Assembly: GCF_000418325.1 (NCBI RefSeq)
Contig: NC_021658.1
Span: 11,174,001 to 11,238,000 of the forward strand
DNA from: Sorangium cellulosum So0157-2
GTDB taxonomy: Bacteria > Myxococcota_A > Polyangia > Polyangiales > Polyangiaceae
Direction: 5' to 3'
Length of the DNA: 64,000 nt
The position numbers and the translations under genes are program-made. The notes beneath the pieces are model-generated. The model did no database searches and was not told the DNA's origin. It saw nothing but the letters and a program-made list of their open reading frames with translations. Each line of letters starts with the position of its first letter. Within the stretch, counting starts at the first letter, position 1. Of this stretch, positions 18,407 to 27,211 are shown one piece after another.

Positions 18407-19969
18407 TCAGTACTTGTGCTGCCCGCAAGCAACCAGCCCGTAGCAGATGTCGTCGTCCTTTGACGGCGTCCTCACGGCTTGCTGCGTGAAAACGGCCCGG
18501 CGACCCGTGACGGCGCGAGGCTCGACAGGCGGTGGTGCTTGGCGCGCATCGGACGGCTGCGGGGGAGGTTCTGTGCTGGCTCGGAGCGCTGCTACCTGGA
18601 CATGCTGGACGAGCCGCGCCAGGCGCGGCGCGGCTCTGCGGGGGGACTGCCACCACAAGAGGAGGAGCGCTCCCGCGCTCCCGAGCACGATAGCGAGGGT
18701 GAACACGGCGCCGAGGAGGCGCACCGGGGAGCTGCGCCGTGTGCTGCCGCTCGAGCGCGGAGAGATCGAGAGCGCCGGTGGGACGGGCAGCACCGGGGAA
18801 CGCGGAGGAGTCGAGGGGGGCGGCAGTACGGGCAGCATCGGATCGAGGTCCGGTAGCTCGGCCGAACGCAACCGCGACACGACCGGAGGCGCGTGGGAGA
18901 CGGTGTCCCGCGCGTTCCGCGGCGGCATCGCGCTCTTGAGCGTGTCGGGCGCTCCGGAAGGCCGCGGCGTGGCGACCGGAGGCGCATGGGCGATGTCATC
19001 CCGCGGTGGCACCACGCTCTTGACCGCATCGGGCGCATCGGAAGCGCGCGGCGTGGGGAACTCGCTGGCTCGTCTCCCCTGTTCACCCGAGACCGACCGC
19101 TCCGCCTCGTCCTCGACAGAGATCGGCGCTTCCTCGTGCGGCGCGCGCCGAGAGCCGGATGGTTCCGCGAAGATGTGCGCGTGGGGAAGCTCCGGCGGTC
19201 CGCCAAGCCCCTCCCACTCGCGGGCAAAGGGAGTCAGAACAGAGAGCATCTTCTCGATGCTCGGCTGTCGTCGCTTGGGGTCTTCGTAAAGGGCGGTTTT
19301 TATCATCACCTGAAGCACGGGAGGAATTCCCGCGGGGAAACTCCGGTGAGGGGCCCACGGCGAGAGCGCGCGTTTGCACAGGAGCTCGTACATGAGGGTG
19401 CCGAAGCCGTAGACGTCCGCGCGAGGTCCCAGCCGACCACCCGAGATGAGCTCCGGCGGTGCATACCCGTACGGATCTTGGCGAGCTTCCTCCGCACCGA
19501 GCTGAAAGAGACGCGCGAACCCGAAGTGCGTTATCGCGTAGCGGCCATCGCCGACGATGAAGACCCGATCGGGACTGAGGGCGCCATGGATGATGGAAAG
19601 CGCATGCGCACGCATGAGACAGCGGCCGATGTCGATCAGCACCTTGAGATCCGCCGGCCCGAGGTCGTTCTCGCGCGTCGCGTCGACCAGCGGGATCGCA
19701 TCGCTGAGCACGGGGGTCGCTGCCCACGCAACGGAGCCGCTCACCCCGCCGTAGAGCACGCGGACGATCTCCGGGACCTCGTCCGAGAGGTGCTGAAGGC
19801 GCGCGATGTCTTCAGCGAACACGGTCTCATCGAGGGGCGTACCGTCGCGGACGTGCAACCAGACGAGATCCCTCTTGTCGCCGATCTGCCGCGCGAGGAA
19901 GTGACGGACCATGCCGCGCTCCTCGTTCAGGATCTCGTGGCCTTCCCAGACATGGCCGATGGCTACCAT
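18407..19969 (-). CDS. Membrane-anchored pseudokinase (Ser/Thr kinase fold, catalytic residues lost)
   Basis: This is a 520-residue protein. Residues about 1-270 follow a protein-kinase fold: HALSIIHGALSPDRVFIVGD corresponds to the catalytic loop and AITHFGFARLF to DFG, followed by YGYAPPELISGGRLGPRADV and YGFGTLMYELLC. The catalytic Asp of HRD is Ala130, the metal-binding Asp of DFG is His148, and no glycine loop or VAIK lysine is recognisable, so catalysis is unlikely. A Pro/Ser-rich linker leads to a transmembrane helix (about 418-440) and a short exterior tail. Its start overlaps the TPR gene stop by 7 bp. It probably acts as a signalling scaffold with its operon partners. Confidence 0.8.
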   Translation of the reverse strand: MVAIGHVWEGHEILNEERGMVRHFLARQIGDKRDLVWLHVRDGTPLDETVFAEDIARLQHLSDEVPEIVRVLYGGVSGSVAWAATPVLSDAIPLVDATRENDLGPADLKVLIDIGRCLMRAHALSIIHGALSPDRVFIVGDGRYAITHFGFARLFQLGAEEARQDPYGYAPPELISGGRLGPRADVYGFGTLMYELLCKRALSPWAPHRSFPAGIPPVLQVMIKTALYEDPKRRQPSIEKMLSVLTPFAREWEGLGGPPELPHAHIFAEPSGSRRAPHEEAPISVEDEAERSVSGEQGRRASEFPTPRASDAPDAVKSVVPPRDDIAHAPPVATPRPSGAPDTLKSAMPPRNARDTVSHAPPVVSRLRSAELPDLDPMLPVLPPPSTPPRSPVLPVPPALSISPRSSGSTRRSSPVRLLGAVFTLAIVLGSAGALLLLWWQSPRRAAPRLARLVQHVQVAALRASTEPPPQPSDARQAPPPVEPRAVTGRRAVFTQQAVRTPSKDDDICYGLVACGQHKY

Positions 19970-20949
19970 ACGAGCTTGACCTCCGCGCCTCCGGCTCGCG
20001 TCCGGATCTCGGCCTTGCCCCGGGGAAAGACCACATAGACGACGGTCGCGACGCCGAGCGCTGCGCCTGTGATGAGGGCAGCTGTGCCCAAGCCTTGGAA
20101 CACGTTGGCTCGTGTGTTGGCAGCGTTCGCTTCATCGTAGACCTTGCTGAACCGTGCACTGCTCGGGAGCATCGAGCCGTCATACAAGCGAGACACCTTG
20201 GCGGCCGTTTCACGCTCGGCGGCGTCGCTGGCCAGGCGAAGACCGACGCCTGCACCGAGCAGCGCGACCGAGCCGGCCGCGCCGGTGCCGATGATCCAGG
20301 GGTTGCGCCGGGAGCGCCCCGACGCTGGAGCGACCCGAGCCGGCGCACGGGATTTCGCAGAGGAGGACTTCGGAACCTCGAAGGAGAGGGAGACGTGCCG
20401 CGAGTCCCCCGCCGCCACCTTGACGAGCGCATGGGCCACCTGCCCCTGCTTTCCCGTCGCCGTGACCTCGTGCTGTCCAGGGGCGACGAAGACACGACGG
20501 CCCCCGCTCACCTCGCGACCGTCCACGAGGATCCGCGCCGTGTCCGGCGGCGCGCTCACCTGGAGCTCGGCCACGCGCTGCCGGACCGCCGCGAGATCGG
20601 CGTGTCGCACCTCGTAGCGGCGGCGCTCGAGGTCGTTCGTCGGCGCGGGCATCTGCTCGACGCACTTGGAGAGCTCCTCCGCAGCCTGCTCGAGGCGGTC
20701 GAGGCGCAGATCGTATTGCCCGAGCTGGCAGATGGCCATCGGCGTGGGATCGAGCGCGTAGATCTGCGCCCAGTACTCGCGAGCGCGAGCGATCTCAAGC
20801 CGCTTCGCGGCCTTCTCCGCCTCTTGCATCAGCTCTTGAACTTGTCGGGCCGGCGCTGATGGCTCAGCGGCGCCAACGGAAGGCAGCAAGAGGATCGCGG
20901 CGAAGGTCGCGGCGCGTGATGGGCGCTTAAGGAGGGCAGCACGACGCAC
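19963..20949 (-). CDS. Exported TPR/PEGA-like protein with membrane helices
   Basis: This is a 328-residue protein. The GTG start is preceded by GAGGTGAACC. The signal peptide ends PSVGAAEP. A TPR-like region (REYWAQIYALDPTPMAICQL, then DLRLDRLEQAAEELSKCVEQ) is followed by a PEGA-like beta segment (ILVDGREVSGGRRVFVAPGQHEVTATG, given here in part). Two hydrophobic helices follow (IIGTGAAGSVALLGAGVGL and GLGTAALITGAALGVATVVY). It heads the operon TPR protein - pseudokinase - two Cys-rich lipoproteins. Kinase/TPR-PEGA pairs are common in myxobacteria and usually form membrane signalling units. Confidence 0.8.
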   Translation of the reverse strand: MRRAALLKRPSRAATFAAILLLPSVGAAEPSAPARQVQELMQEAEKAAKRLEIARAREYWAQIYALDPTPMAICQLGQYDLRLDRLEQAAEELSKCVEQMPAPTNDLERRRYEVRHADLAAVRQRVAELQVSAPPDTARILVDGREVSGGRRVFVAPGQHEVTATGKQGQVAHALVKVAAGDSRHVSLSFEVPKSSSAKSRAPARVAPASGRSRRNPWIIGTGAAGSVALLGAGVGLRLASDAAERETAAKVSRLYDGSMLPSSARFSKVYDEANAANTRANVFQGLGTAALITGAALGVATVVYVVFPRGKAEIRTRAGGAEVKLVW

Positions 20950-21937
20950 GGTTCACCTCGTTGGGAGCTGATGCACGCTTCCGTGGTTTGGCTCGCCAGA
21001 CTGGATGGGATCCGATCCGGCGCGGCGTCGCTATCTACATCATCCAGTTGCCGGCGGGGAGCGTTCCAGGCGTCGCTGTCTCCCCGAGCGATCCGGGGCA
21101 GGTGCATTGCGTGTTCGGGTGTGAAATTCCCGGTAGGTGTCAAAAAAAATGCATGTGGTGAGCGCGACAGAGGCCCAGCACCCGGGCAGGGCGTGCGTTC
21201 AGGGGGGAACCACAGCGCCGCGCCGCTGTCGACGCGACGGCGGCTGGTTGCCGCCCACGGGGGCGCCGAGGAGGACGCGATGCGCGAGCGGGGCGCGACG
21301 GACCGGCACCGTGTGGGTCTTACGCACACAACAATGGGTCCGCAATGGATTCCGTTCGCACAGTTGCGGCCGAGCGGACGCGAGGGAGCTCGGCGAGCCT
21401 GCGACGTCGGCCGGCGCCGCGATGGGCTCGCGCTCGATCAACGTGTGGAGGGCCTCATCGTCGAGCCCCCGTTCAGCGTGGCCGTGCGCCGCGGGCAGCG
21501 TGGGCGGCATCACGGCGGCGCGCCCACCGCCCTGAAACGGGCCCGTTGGTGTGGTGACATCCGCGGGCTGCGCACCTGGAACTGCATGACGCCGCCGTGG
21601 GTCACCGTTGCGCGCGGTGGCGGCGCGTCGGGGCTCCTCGAGCGCGCCCTGGCCGATGGGCGCGACCGTTCCGTGCGCGGGCGGTTCGTCGGAGCGCGTT
21701 CTGCGGCAGATCGCGATCACCGCGGGCTGACGGCCGAGCGCCCAGAGCTGCGCACCATGCCGCCCGTGCAGCAGCGCCGCCCGCCAGCGCGGCCCCACGA
21801 CCGCGCGTCTCGAGCCGCCGACGGCGCAACGGTGGCTGCTCCTGCCATATAGAACCTCCAATGTCGTGGTGTTTCGAGTTCGGAACGGAGCCTGAACGAG
21901 AGCCCGTGAGGAGGCCCGAAATGGTAATTCTGAAGAT

Positions 21938-21962
21938 CCGGTAACTCGTCGCGAGTTACCGG
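21938..21962. repeat. Perfect 11-bp inverted repeat with 3-nt loop
   Basis: CCGGTAACTCG, loop TCG, CGAGTTACCGG. Counting flanking GAT and GGATC pairs, the stem extends to about 14 bp with one bulge. There is no U-tract, so it is not a classical terminator. It may be a protein-binding site or a transposon end structure. Confidence 0.7.
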
Positions 21963-22114
21963 GATCTGGTCAGCCGGGGAAGCCGCTCTGGTGACGCGCA
22001 GTTAGGCCGTTTCGAGAGAGCGCCAGAGGGCCCGGTTTTGGGGGGTCGCGAAGGGGTCGATTTGGTAATTCTGCGCGGGGTCGGCTGAGGATCTCCGGCG
22101 AGCCGCCTCGGCTT

Positions 22115-22134
22115 TGTCGCATACGTATGCGACA
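22115..22134. repeat. 20-bp perfect palindrome
   Basis: TGTCGCATACGTATGCGACA reads the same on both strands with no spacer. A loopless palindrome of this length suggests a dimeric protein site or a recombination/transfer site and not an RNA hairpin. It lies about 150 bp from the 11-bp hairpin. Confidence 0.75.
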
Positions 22135-22415
22135 GGGCGGCGCGCGGCAGACACGGCCGCCGCGGGGCGGGCCGAGCGGCGCGGCGCGAGCTGGTCCCGG
22201 CGGACGCCGGGGCGGCCTGGGCCCAGAGCTGAGCACGTATCGGGGCGCGTGTTCGGCGCACGGGGCCGCTGCGCCCGTCCAGGCGGGAGGCTGACGCAAG
22301 GCGGAGCTCGCCCAGGTGGACGCCAGCGCGGCCCGCGGCCGCGCCGCCGGGCGAGCTGGCCCCGCTCGACGGCCCGGCCGTGGGATCGCCGGAGGGGCCA
22401 CGCCGCACACCGAGG

Positions 22416-22465
22416 TCACGTGATCGGGTTCCAGCGAACGCCAGTCAGGTCACGGTGTCACGTGA
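22416..22465. repeat. Two TCACGTGA boxes 42 bp apart
   Basis: The 8-bp palindrome TCACGTGA occurs at 22416-22423 and 22458-22465, a spacing of four helical turns, in the gap before the small gene at 22623. It is a possible operator pair, with no regulator assigned. Confidence 0.4.
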
Positions 22466-22622
22466 GACCCGGCGTCCTGTTGGTCGCGCGCTACATCACA
22501 ATTTAATGCCGTCGCCCTCGCCTGGTGCCGACTCTTGTACTCTGCTTTAACGCTCTTTAAGGTTGAACGAAAAATGAAGGCTTCGTTGTGGCGGGTCTGT
22601 GGCTCCGTGCTTTTGTAGGCGC

Positions 22623-23099
22623 ATGAGCTCGCGGCGCTGGTACGAGCTCGCGTGCGGAGTTGTCCGCGCGCCGAGCCACGTCCTCGAAGAGTGTTTTCAG
22701 ATGAACAAGCAGACCCGGTGCCACCTGCGCGCGATTGCACGGCTGCACCCCGACATCGGCAACCTGTGCGATCAGCTTGAGGCGCCCTGGAACGCTGTGC
22801 GAAGGATCGCGCACGCGCCGGGGGCGGCGGCGCAGTGGGAGCGCGCGGCGCAGGTGCTCGGTGAGCTCGTGGAGAAGCGCCGGGCAACGGCGCCGCGTCG
22901 GTCGAGGCTGGAGGCGGCGCGCCTGGAGGCGCTGAAGCGAATGGGACCACCGATGGAGGGGCCAGGAGAGGTTGCAAGCAGCCTGCGAGCCGCGTGGGAG
23001 GCGGCGGAGCGCGGGACGACCGCGGTTCCAAGCGCACGTCCGGGCGATCGGCGTGCTCGTCTGCGGTGCAGCGCTGCCCGGCGGGAAGCGCGCCAGTAG
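22623..23099 (+). CDS. Hypothetical protein (doubtful)
   Basis: This is a 158-residue open frame with plausible coding character in its first 90 residues: ELACGVVRAPSHVLEECFQM, then HLRAIARLHPDIGNLCDQLE, then WERAAQVLGELVEKRRA. It looks helical, with no family recognised. The last 50 residues become Arg/Ala-rich and may be non-coding run-on. No clear ribosome-binding site precedes the ATG. It is located in the decayed middle of the element, directly upstream of IS66 debris. Confidence 0.35.
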   Translation: MSSRRWYELACGVVRAPSHVLEECFQMNKQTRCHLRAIARLHPDIGNLCDQLEAPWNAVRRIAHAPGAAAQWERAAQVLGELVEKRRATAPRRSRLEAARLEALKRMGPPMEGPGEVASSLRAAWEAAERGTTAVPSARPGDRRARLRCSAARREARQ

Positions 23100-23359
23100 A
23101 GCACATGAAGCGGCCTCGCGATGCACTTCCGCCCCGTCGCGCTCCCGCGCGTGCCTATCGCGCCCGCTCGCCGATCCTATTCAGGGAAACGGAGCGGCTC
23201 GACCTGGCCCCCGTCCTGCCCCGTTACCATCTCGCCCGAACAATCCCACGAGTGCCGCCTTTGCCCGGCGGTCCCACCTCGTACGTGAGTACCCGTTCGG
23301 CGACCAGCATGCTGTCCTGGAGCTCCTGCGCTGCGTAGAGATCCGCGCCGGAGGTGTGG

Positions 23360-23631
23360 ATGGACGAGAGCGCACGCATCTGGCGCGACCGGGTGGCGCG
23401 CTGGCACAAGAGCGGGCAATCCGCCCGGGTGTTCGCGGAGCAGGAGGGGGTCAACGCCGGGACGCTGTACTCCTGGGGCCGCCGACTGGGGATGAAGCGG
23501 AGCGCGTACCGGCAGAGCGCGGAGAAGGCGACGCTGCCCACGTTGCTGTACGTGACGCCTTCCAGCATAAGCTGGTCCTCGTCGAGGTACGCGACTTCGA
23601 TCGCGTCACCGCCACGCCCGGGGCCGCATAG
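23360..23631 (+). pseudogene. IS66-family TnpA-like remnant (frameshifted)
   Basis: The ATG follows GGAGG by five bases. The start reads ARIWRDRVARWHKSGQSARV and AEQEGVNAGTLYSWGRRLGM, the helix-turn-helix of IS66 orf1 proteins. The expected C-terminal strand (KLVLVEVRDFDRVTATPGAA) is present but in a different frame, so at least one indel separates the halves. No TnpB or large DDE transposase follows, so only this fragment of the insertion sequence survives. Confidence 0.6.
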
Positions 23632-23740
23632 CCGCCGTCCTCCCTTGGCGCGGTTCGCGTCAGGCTCGCCGCGGACCCATGCACACCTCGCCGGGAACGC
23701 TGGAGCACCGCCGCCGTCGTGCGCCTCCTGGCATGCGACT

Positions 23741-24040
23741 GTCAGCGCACCGTGATCGCCGGCGGCCTGCCCCACGGACCGCGACAGGCCGCGCTCGGGA
23801 GGACGGTGGCGCACGACCCTGCTTGCGCACGGCCGTCAGCGTGCGGGCATCGTCGGGTCTGTCCCGTGATGCCGCGACGGGCTGCGCTCGGGCGGGACGG
23901 TCGCGCACGGGTCCGCTCGCGCAGCACCTCGCGCGCGGCCGTCAGCGCGCGGTCATCGGCGGCCGCTTGCCCCACGGCGCCGCGTCGGGCCGTGCTCTCT
24001 CAGGACGGCGGAGCTGTCGTGGACCGCCCCATCGGATCGC
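23741..24040. repeat. Three diverged tandem copies of a 94-106 bp unit
   Basis: Copies begin GTCAGCG(C/T) at 23741, 23835 and 23941. Each contains a variant of the same order: GTCAGCG, then a TGCCCCACGG-like block, then a GGGCGGGACGG-like block, then CGCGCAC or similar. The copies differ by many substitutions and small indels, so the repeat is old. Confidence 0.6.
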
Positions 24041-24108
24041 GCCCGAACCGGCCAAGCGGATCGTGGGCAAGCCCGCTCGGACCCCGCGAGGCAGGGGGCG
24101 CGGTGCCC

Positions 24109-24167
24109 GCTCACGTCAAGGCGCCGCTCCGCGGAAATTCTAACAAATTTGAGCCATTGACGTGAGC
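24109..24167. repeat. 11-bp inverted repeat, 37-bp spacer
   Basis: GCTCACGTCAA at 24109-24119 and TTGACGTGAGC at 24157-24167 are exact reverse complements. The spacer contains an AT-rich patch (AAATTCTAACAAATTTGAG). The form resembles a transposon terminus or an operator. It lies downstream of the IS66 remnant. Confidence 0.55.
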
Positions 24168-24941
24168 TGCGCGTCGCGCCGTGGAGGGGCAGGTACGGGG
24201 TTGGACCGGGGAATCTTGACCGATGCAGTCGTGCTCCGTTCTGCCGATCGGGTCGCGCTCCATGAGCCGGTCTTCGACAGATCGCATCGGCATGGCTGCT
24301 CGGAGCACGTCGAAGTACGAATCGACGATGCGCGATGGCGTCCGTCAGGTCGTTACTAAGGCTGAGGTTCTCCAGAATCGCGATCCAGGCGTCACCGACC
24401 CGGCCGAAGGGACACCGGGCCGGCCGCTGAGGTCGCCACCTCCGGCAACATCGCCGCCATCAGCAACTCGACGCAAAAATATCGCGATCGGGTCGCCTGG
24501 TCGCCCGTACAGAAGGCTTGACATGTCGGGTTGGCTATCGGCTACGCTACCTCCCCACGATGAGCAAGGAGGGGGCATGCGGGGTGAGAGCTGGTGCATC
24601 GGCGGTCCAGGCGGGAGCAGCAGCCCCTGCACCCGAAGGCCGATGACGTCGAGCTGGACGCGAACGAGCAAGGCCGTGACCGAATCCTCCAGCGCGCGCG
24701 CCCGCTGTGCTGACAGGTCGCGGACGCCGCGGCCTATCTCCGGGAACACGGAAACCTATCGCTTCCAAAGTCGTTCCCACGGCGACAGACTTGCACCAGT
24801 TTCCGAAGAGGGGGAAGTTCCTCAGGAGCAGCGCCGACCGCTCTCCGGCCTTTCGGCCCCCCGGAAGACGGTCGGGAGCCGGCAAGAGCACCGTCTGAAT
24901 AACCACATTCGTTCCAACAATGTCAACGGCAGGAGGCAGCG

Positions 24942-26996
24942 ATGATTGAGCGATTGGGCGACTTGGGCGACCTCTTTCGGCAGTTCCGCGAGATGAAGAA
25001 GCTGACGCAGGAGGGCCTTGCAGAACGCTGCGGGGCGACTGTAAACCGCACGCAGATCGCGCTGCTGGAACAGGGACGACGTCTGCCCAAGCCCGAAAGT
25101 CTTCGAGCGATTGCCGAACAACTTGGGATCCCCGGGGAAACATGGGCACCGTTCGCGAGGGATGAGTCCCATCTTCGTCAGCAGTTCGAGGCATCCGTCG
25201 GGGAGTTGGTGGGTCGGGTGGTTGGGCTCCGGTCAATGGATATCGAGTCAGTTCACGCCGCCGAGGCGACTACTAAAACGCTATTCTCGGGAATGCTCAC
25301 CGCAACACAGTCTTTTGACACGCTTAACAGCATACTTCTATTTTACGCTGTCCCCCGCATGAGTCGAGCTTTCTTCGATCGGTACCTTGGGGGCACCGCC
25401 TTTCAGTCGATTGAACTCTTCGACGCTGCTATTCGGCGGTTTCACGAAGAGGCCATTCGCCTTTTTAGCACTTTTGCCGAAGCTTATCGCAAGATGAACG
25501 CTTCGAATAATCTATCGACGATCTTGGAGCCTCTCGCAGCGAGAGACCTCAGCGCCTACACAGATCGTACGGTGTGGGACGCTCCAGATCCTGCAAGCCT
25601 TGAGGGTAACAGGATCCTTCCGATTCCGGAGCACAAGCTTGAGTTCCTGGGCTACATCTCGGCCGCAAAATACAAGGCACAAAAGAGAAAACGCGAAACG
25701 CTCGCCAAGTACCTTCGTGAGCTTGCGAAAGAGGTGCGGGCAAAAGGTCCTCATGCCTTGGATGAATTCGGCGAAAAGCGGCGCCGTAAGATCGACTCAT
25801 TGATGCGTGAGTTGGGGTCTACGATGGCGCACACTCCCATCTCGCCCCTCTTTGTGTCTAACGCCGCGAATCTTGAGAACGAAGCAAATAGAATTCTCCG
25901 CGACGAAAAGGATGAAGCGGAGATGGAGCGCATCCAGGCACAGGCACTGTCGAATTTGTCCCATTACATCAGCGCCGATCACATGGACGTCTATGTGGCG
26001 ACCTCCATGCGAAGCACGTCAGACTTCGTCTCCGTCAACCGTTTTGTAGCTCGCTTGTTCCGCCACGACCAGATCGCCCCGCTGCGCCTTCGCTATTTCA
26101 ATCCAACACAGTCATGGATTGAGGATCGCGTGGCCAAAGGCTTGGTCGAAGCGTTGATGCTCAGACGCGCGAGTGTTACTCTTTACATGGCGCAGAAGGC
26201 TGACTCATTCGGCAAGGATTCGGAGGCGTCGGTGGCACTGGGCCAGGGCAAGCCCGTCATCGTTTATGTTCCGAAGCTTGTCTTGCCGTCTGCCGGTTTG
26301 GACTCTGAGTCGTTGATGGCGGAGACCGACCTTCGACTGCGTGAGATGTTGCTCGCACAAGGGCGCACTGCAGAAGATCTTGATGACCTCGACCACGACG
26401 GTCTGTTCACCGAGGCGCTAACGGCGAGAATCATAGCTCTGTCGGATAAGCAGATTACCGAAATCGTGCACCTGCATTGGGCTGACTTTGCTCTGCTAGA
26501 CGAGTCCGAGCGGATTCGTGGAAAAGATGTCAAAGAGAAGGAGGCTAAAGACCAGGATACCGATCAAAAGAAAGACGAAGACCAGATGAGACGCGCCACG
26601 CGGCTTCGCGAAGAATACACAAAGTTCGTTAGTGCGATCACTCGTGGTGAGCTTCCGGAGCTCACATCGGAATTGCGCGTTGAGGTCGAGCGCATACTGG
26701 TTGCGACGACTGTAGGGTTTGAGATTAGACGAGCAAGGCTCTTCAAGGAGGTCCATCCGCTCGCGCTTCAGATCATTCTTAGCACGGGTGTTCTAAACGG
26801 AATTCTGGTAAGCAGATCGGTTGACTCGTGCGCATATCTTTTGCGTGGATTGCTCGAGAATAAGCTTCAGCTTGAACTCGAGCCTGATGATACCAATTAC
26901 CGATTGCTTGAGAAGACGACCAGATCAACGGTCAGGGTCATCGCTCGGAACACGCTCCTCAACAATGCGTTGGACGGGCTATATGATCGCCTGTGA
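24942..26996 (+). CDS. HTH (XRE) - nucleoside deoxyribosyltransferase-like protein, putative defence effector
   Basis: This is a 684-residue protein; AGGAGG precedes the ATG. An N-terminal XRE helix-turn-helix (about 8-65: FREMKKLTQEGLAERCGATV, then QIALLEQGRRLPKPESLRAI) is followed by a long helical region (about 80-340). A Rossmann-like domain begins at about residue 347: MDVYVATSMRSTSDF, then FNPTQSWIEDRVAKGLVEAL, then KDSEASVALGQGKPVIVYVP. Glu428 in SEASVALGQGKP sits where nucleoside 2-deoxyribosyltransferases and TIR-like NADases carry their catalytic Glu. A charged linker (KEKEAKDQDTDQKKDEDQ) and a helical C-terminal domain follow. DNA-binding fused to an N-glycosidase-like domain recalls antiphage effectors. 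That role is inferred from architecture and island location. Confidence 0.75.
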   Translation: MIERLGDLGDLFRQFREMKKLTQEGLAERCGATVNRTQIALLEQGRRLPKPESLRAIAEQLGIPGETWAPFARDESHLRQQFEASVGELVGRVVGLRSMDIESVHAAEATTKTLFSGMLTATQSFDTLNSILLFYAVPRMSRAFFDRYLGGTAFQSIELFDAAIRRFHEEAIRLFSTFAEAYRKMNASNNLSTILEPLAARDLSAYTDRTVWDAPDPASLEGNRILPIPEHKLEFLGYISAAKYKAQKRKRETLAKYLRELAKEVRAKGPHALDEFGEKRRRKIDSLMRELGSTMAHTPISPLFVSNAANLENEANRILRDEKDEAEMERIQAQALSNLSHYISADHMDVYVATSMRSTSDFVSVNRFVARLFRHDQIAPLRLRYFNPTQSWIEDRVAKGLVEALMLRRASVTLYMAQKADSFGKDSEASVALGQGKPVIVYVPKLVLPSAGLDSESLMAETDLRLREMLLAQGRTAEDLDDLDHDGLFTEALTARIIALSDKQITEIVHLHWADFALLDESERIRGKDVKEKEAKDQDTDQKKDEDQMRRATRLREEYTKFVSAITRGELPELTSELRVEVERILVATTVGFEIRRARLFKEVHPLALQIILSTGVLNGILVSRSVDSCAYLLRGLLENKLQLELEPDDTNYRLLEKTTRSTVRVIARNTLLNNALDGLYDRL

Positions 26997-27211
26997 CCGA
27001 ACCGCGGTTCCTTGATTGAGCACATCATAACGACCTGCGATGACTAGTACACGTCCAACTGCTGCCGGGCGCGCTTCGTGCAAGGGCAGAGCCGCGAGCC
27101 GTTGAACACACTGAAGCTATGAATCGGAGCTGTCTAACGGAATAAATCCATGCATGCGTACAGGCTGCCTGTGTGAGTTGGCGTTCAGGGAGATAAGAAA
27201 CAGGTGCGTTC

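Larger units (their letters stand above)
20950..22622. other. Non-coding, partly degraded DNA with palindromes
   Basis: There is no convincing gene on either strand. Long open frames here have Arg/Ala/Gly-rich translations without domains, as expected from high G+C. The stretch holds the operon promoter region next to 20950, a GGTAATTCTG motif at 21923 and again at 22061, two strong palindromes (listed separately) and two TCACGTGA boxes. It is probably relic transposon DNA. Confidence 0.45.
23632..24941. other. Non-coding stretch with tandem repeats and an inverted repeat
   Basis: No gene is supported. It contains the three-copy repeat at 23741-24040, the inverted repeat at 24109/24157, then about 750 bp of GC-rich sequence without domains. 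The last 60 bases become AT-richer and hold the AGGAGG ribosome-binding site of the gene at 24942. Confidence 0.45.

Noticed and set aside
21199-21861. Minus-strand 220-codon open frame in the element middle
   Set aside because: No domain, odd composition, and overlapping plus-strand frames of equal length; probably chance.
23741-24040. CRISPR-like array
   Set aside because: The repeat units are about 100 bp, strongly diverged, without unique spacers, and no cas genes are present.
24942-26996. Retron or CBASS assignment for the HTH-effector locus
   Set aside because: No reverse transcriptase, ncRNA fold or nucleotidyltransferase gene was found in the surrounding element.
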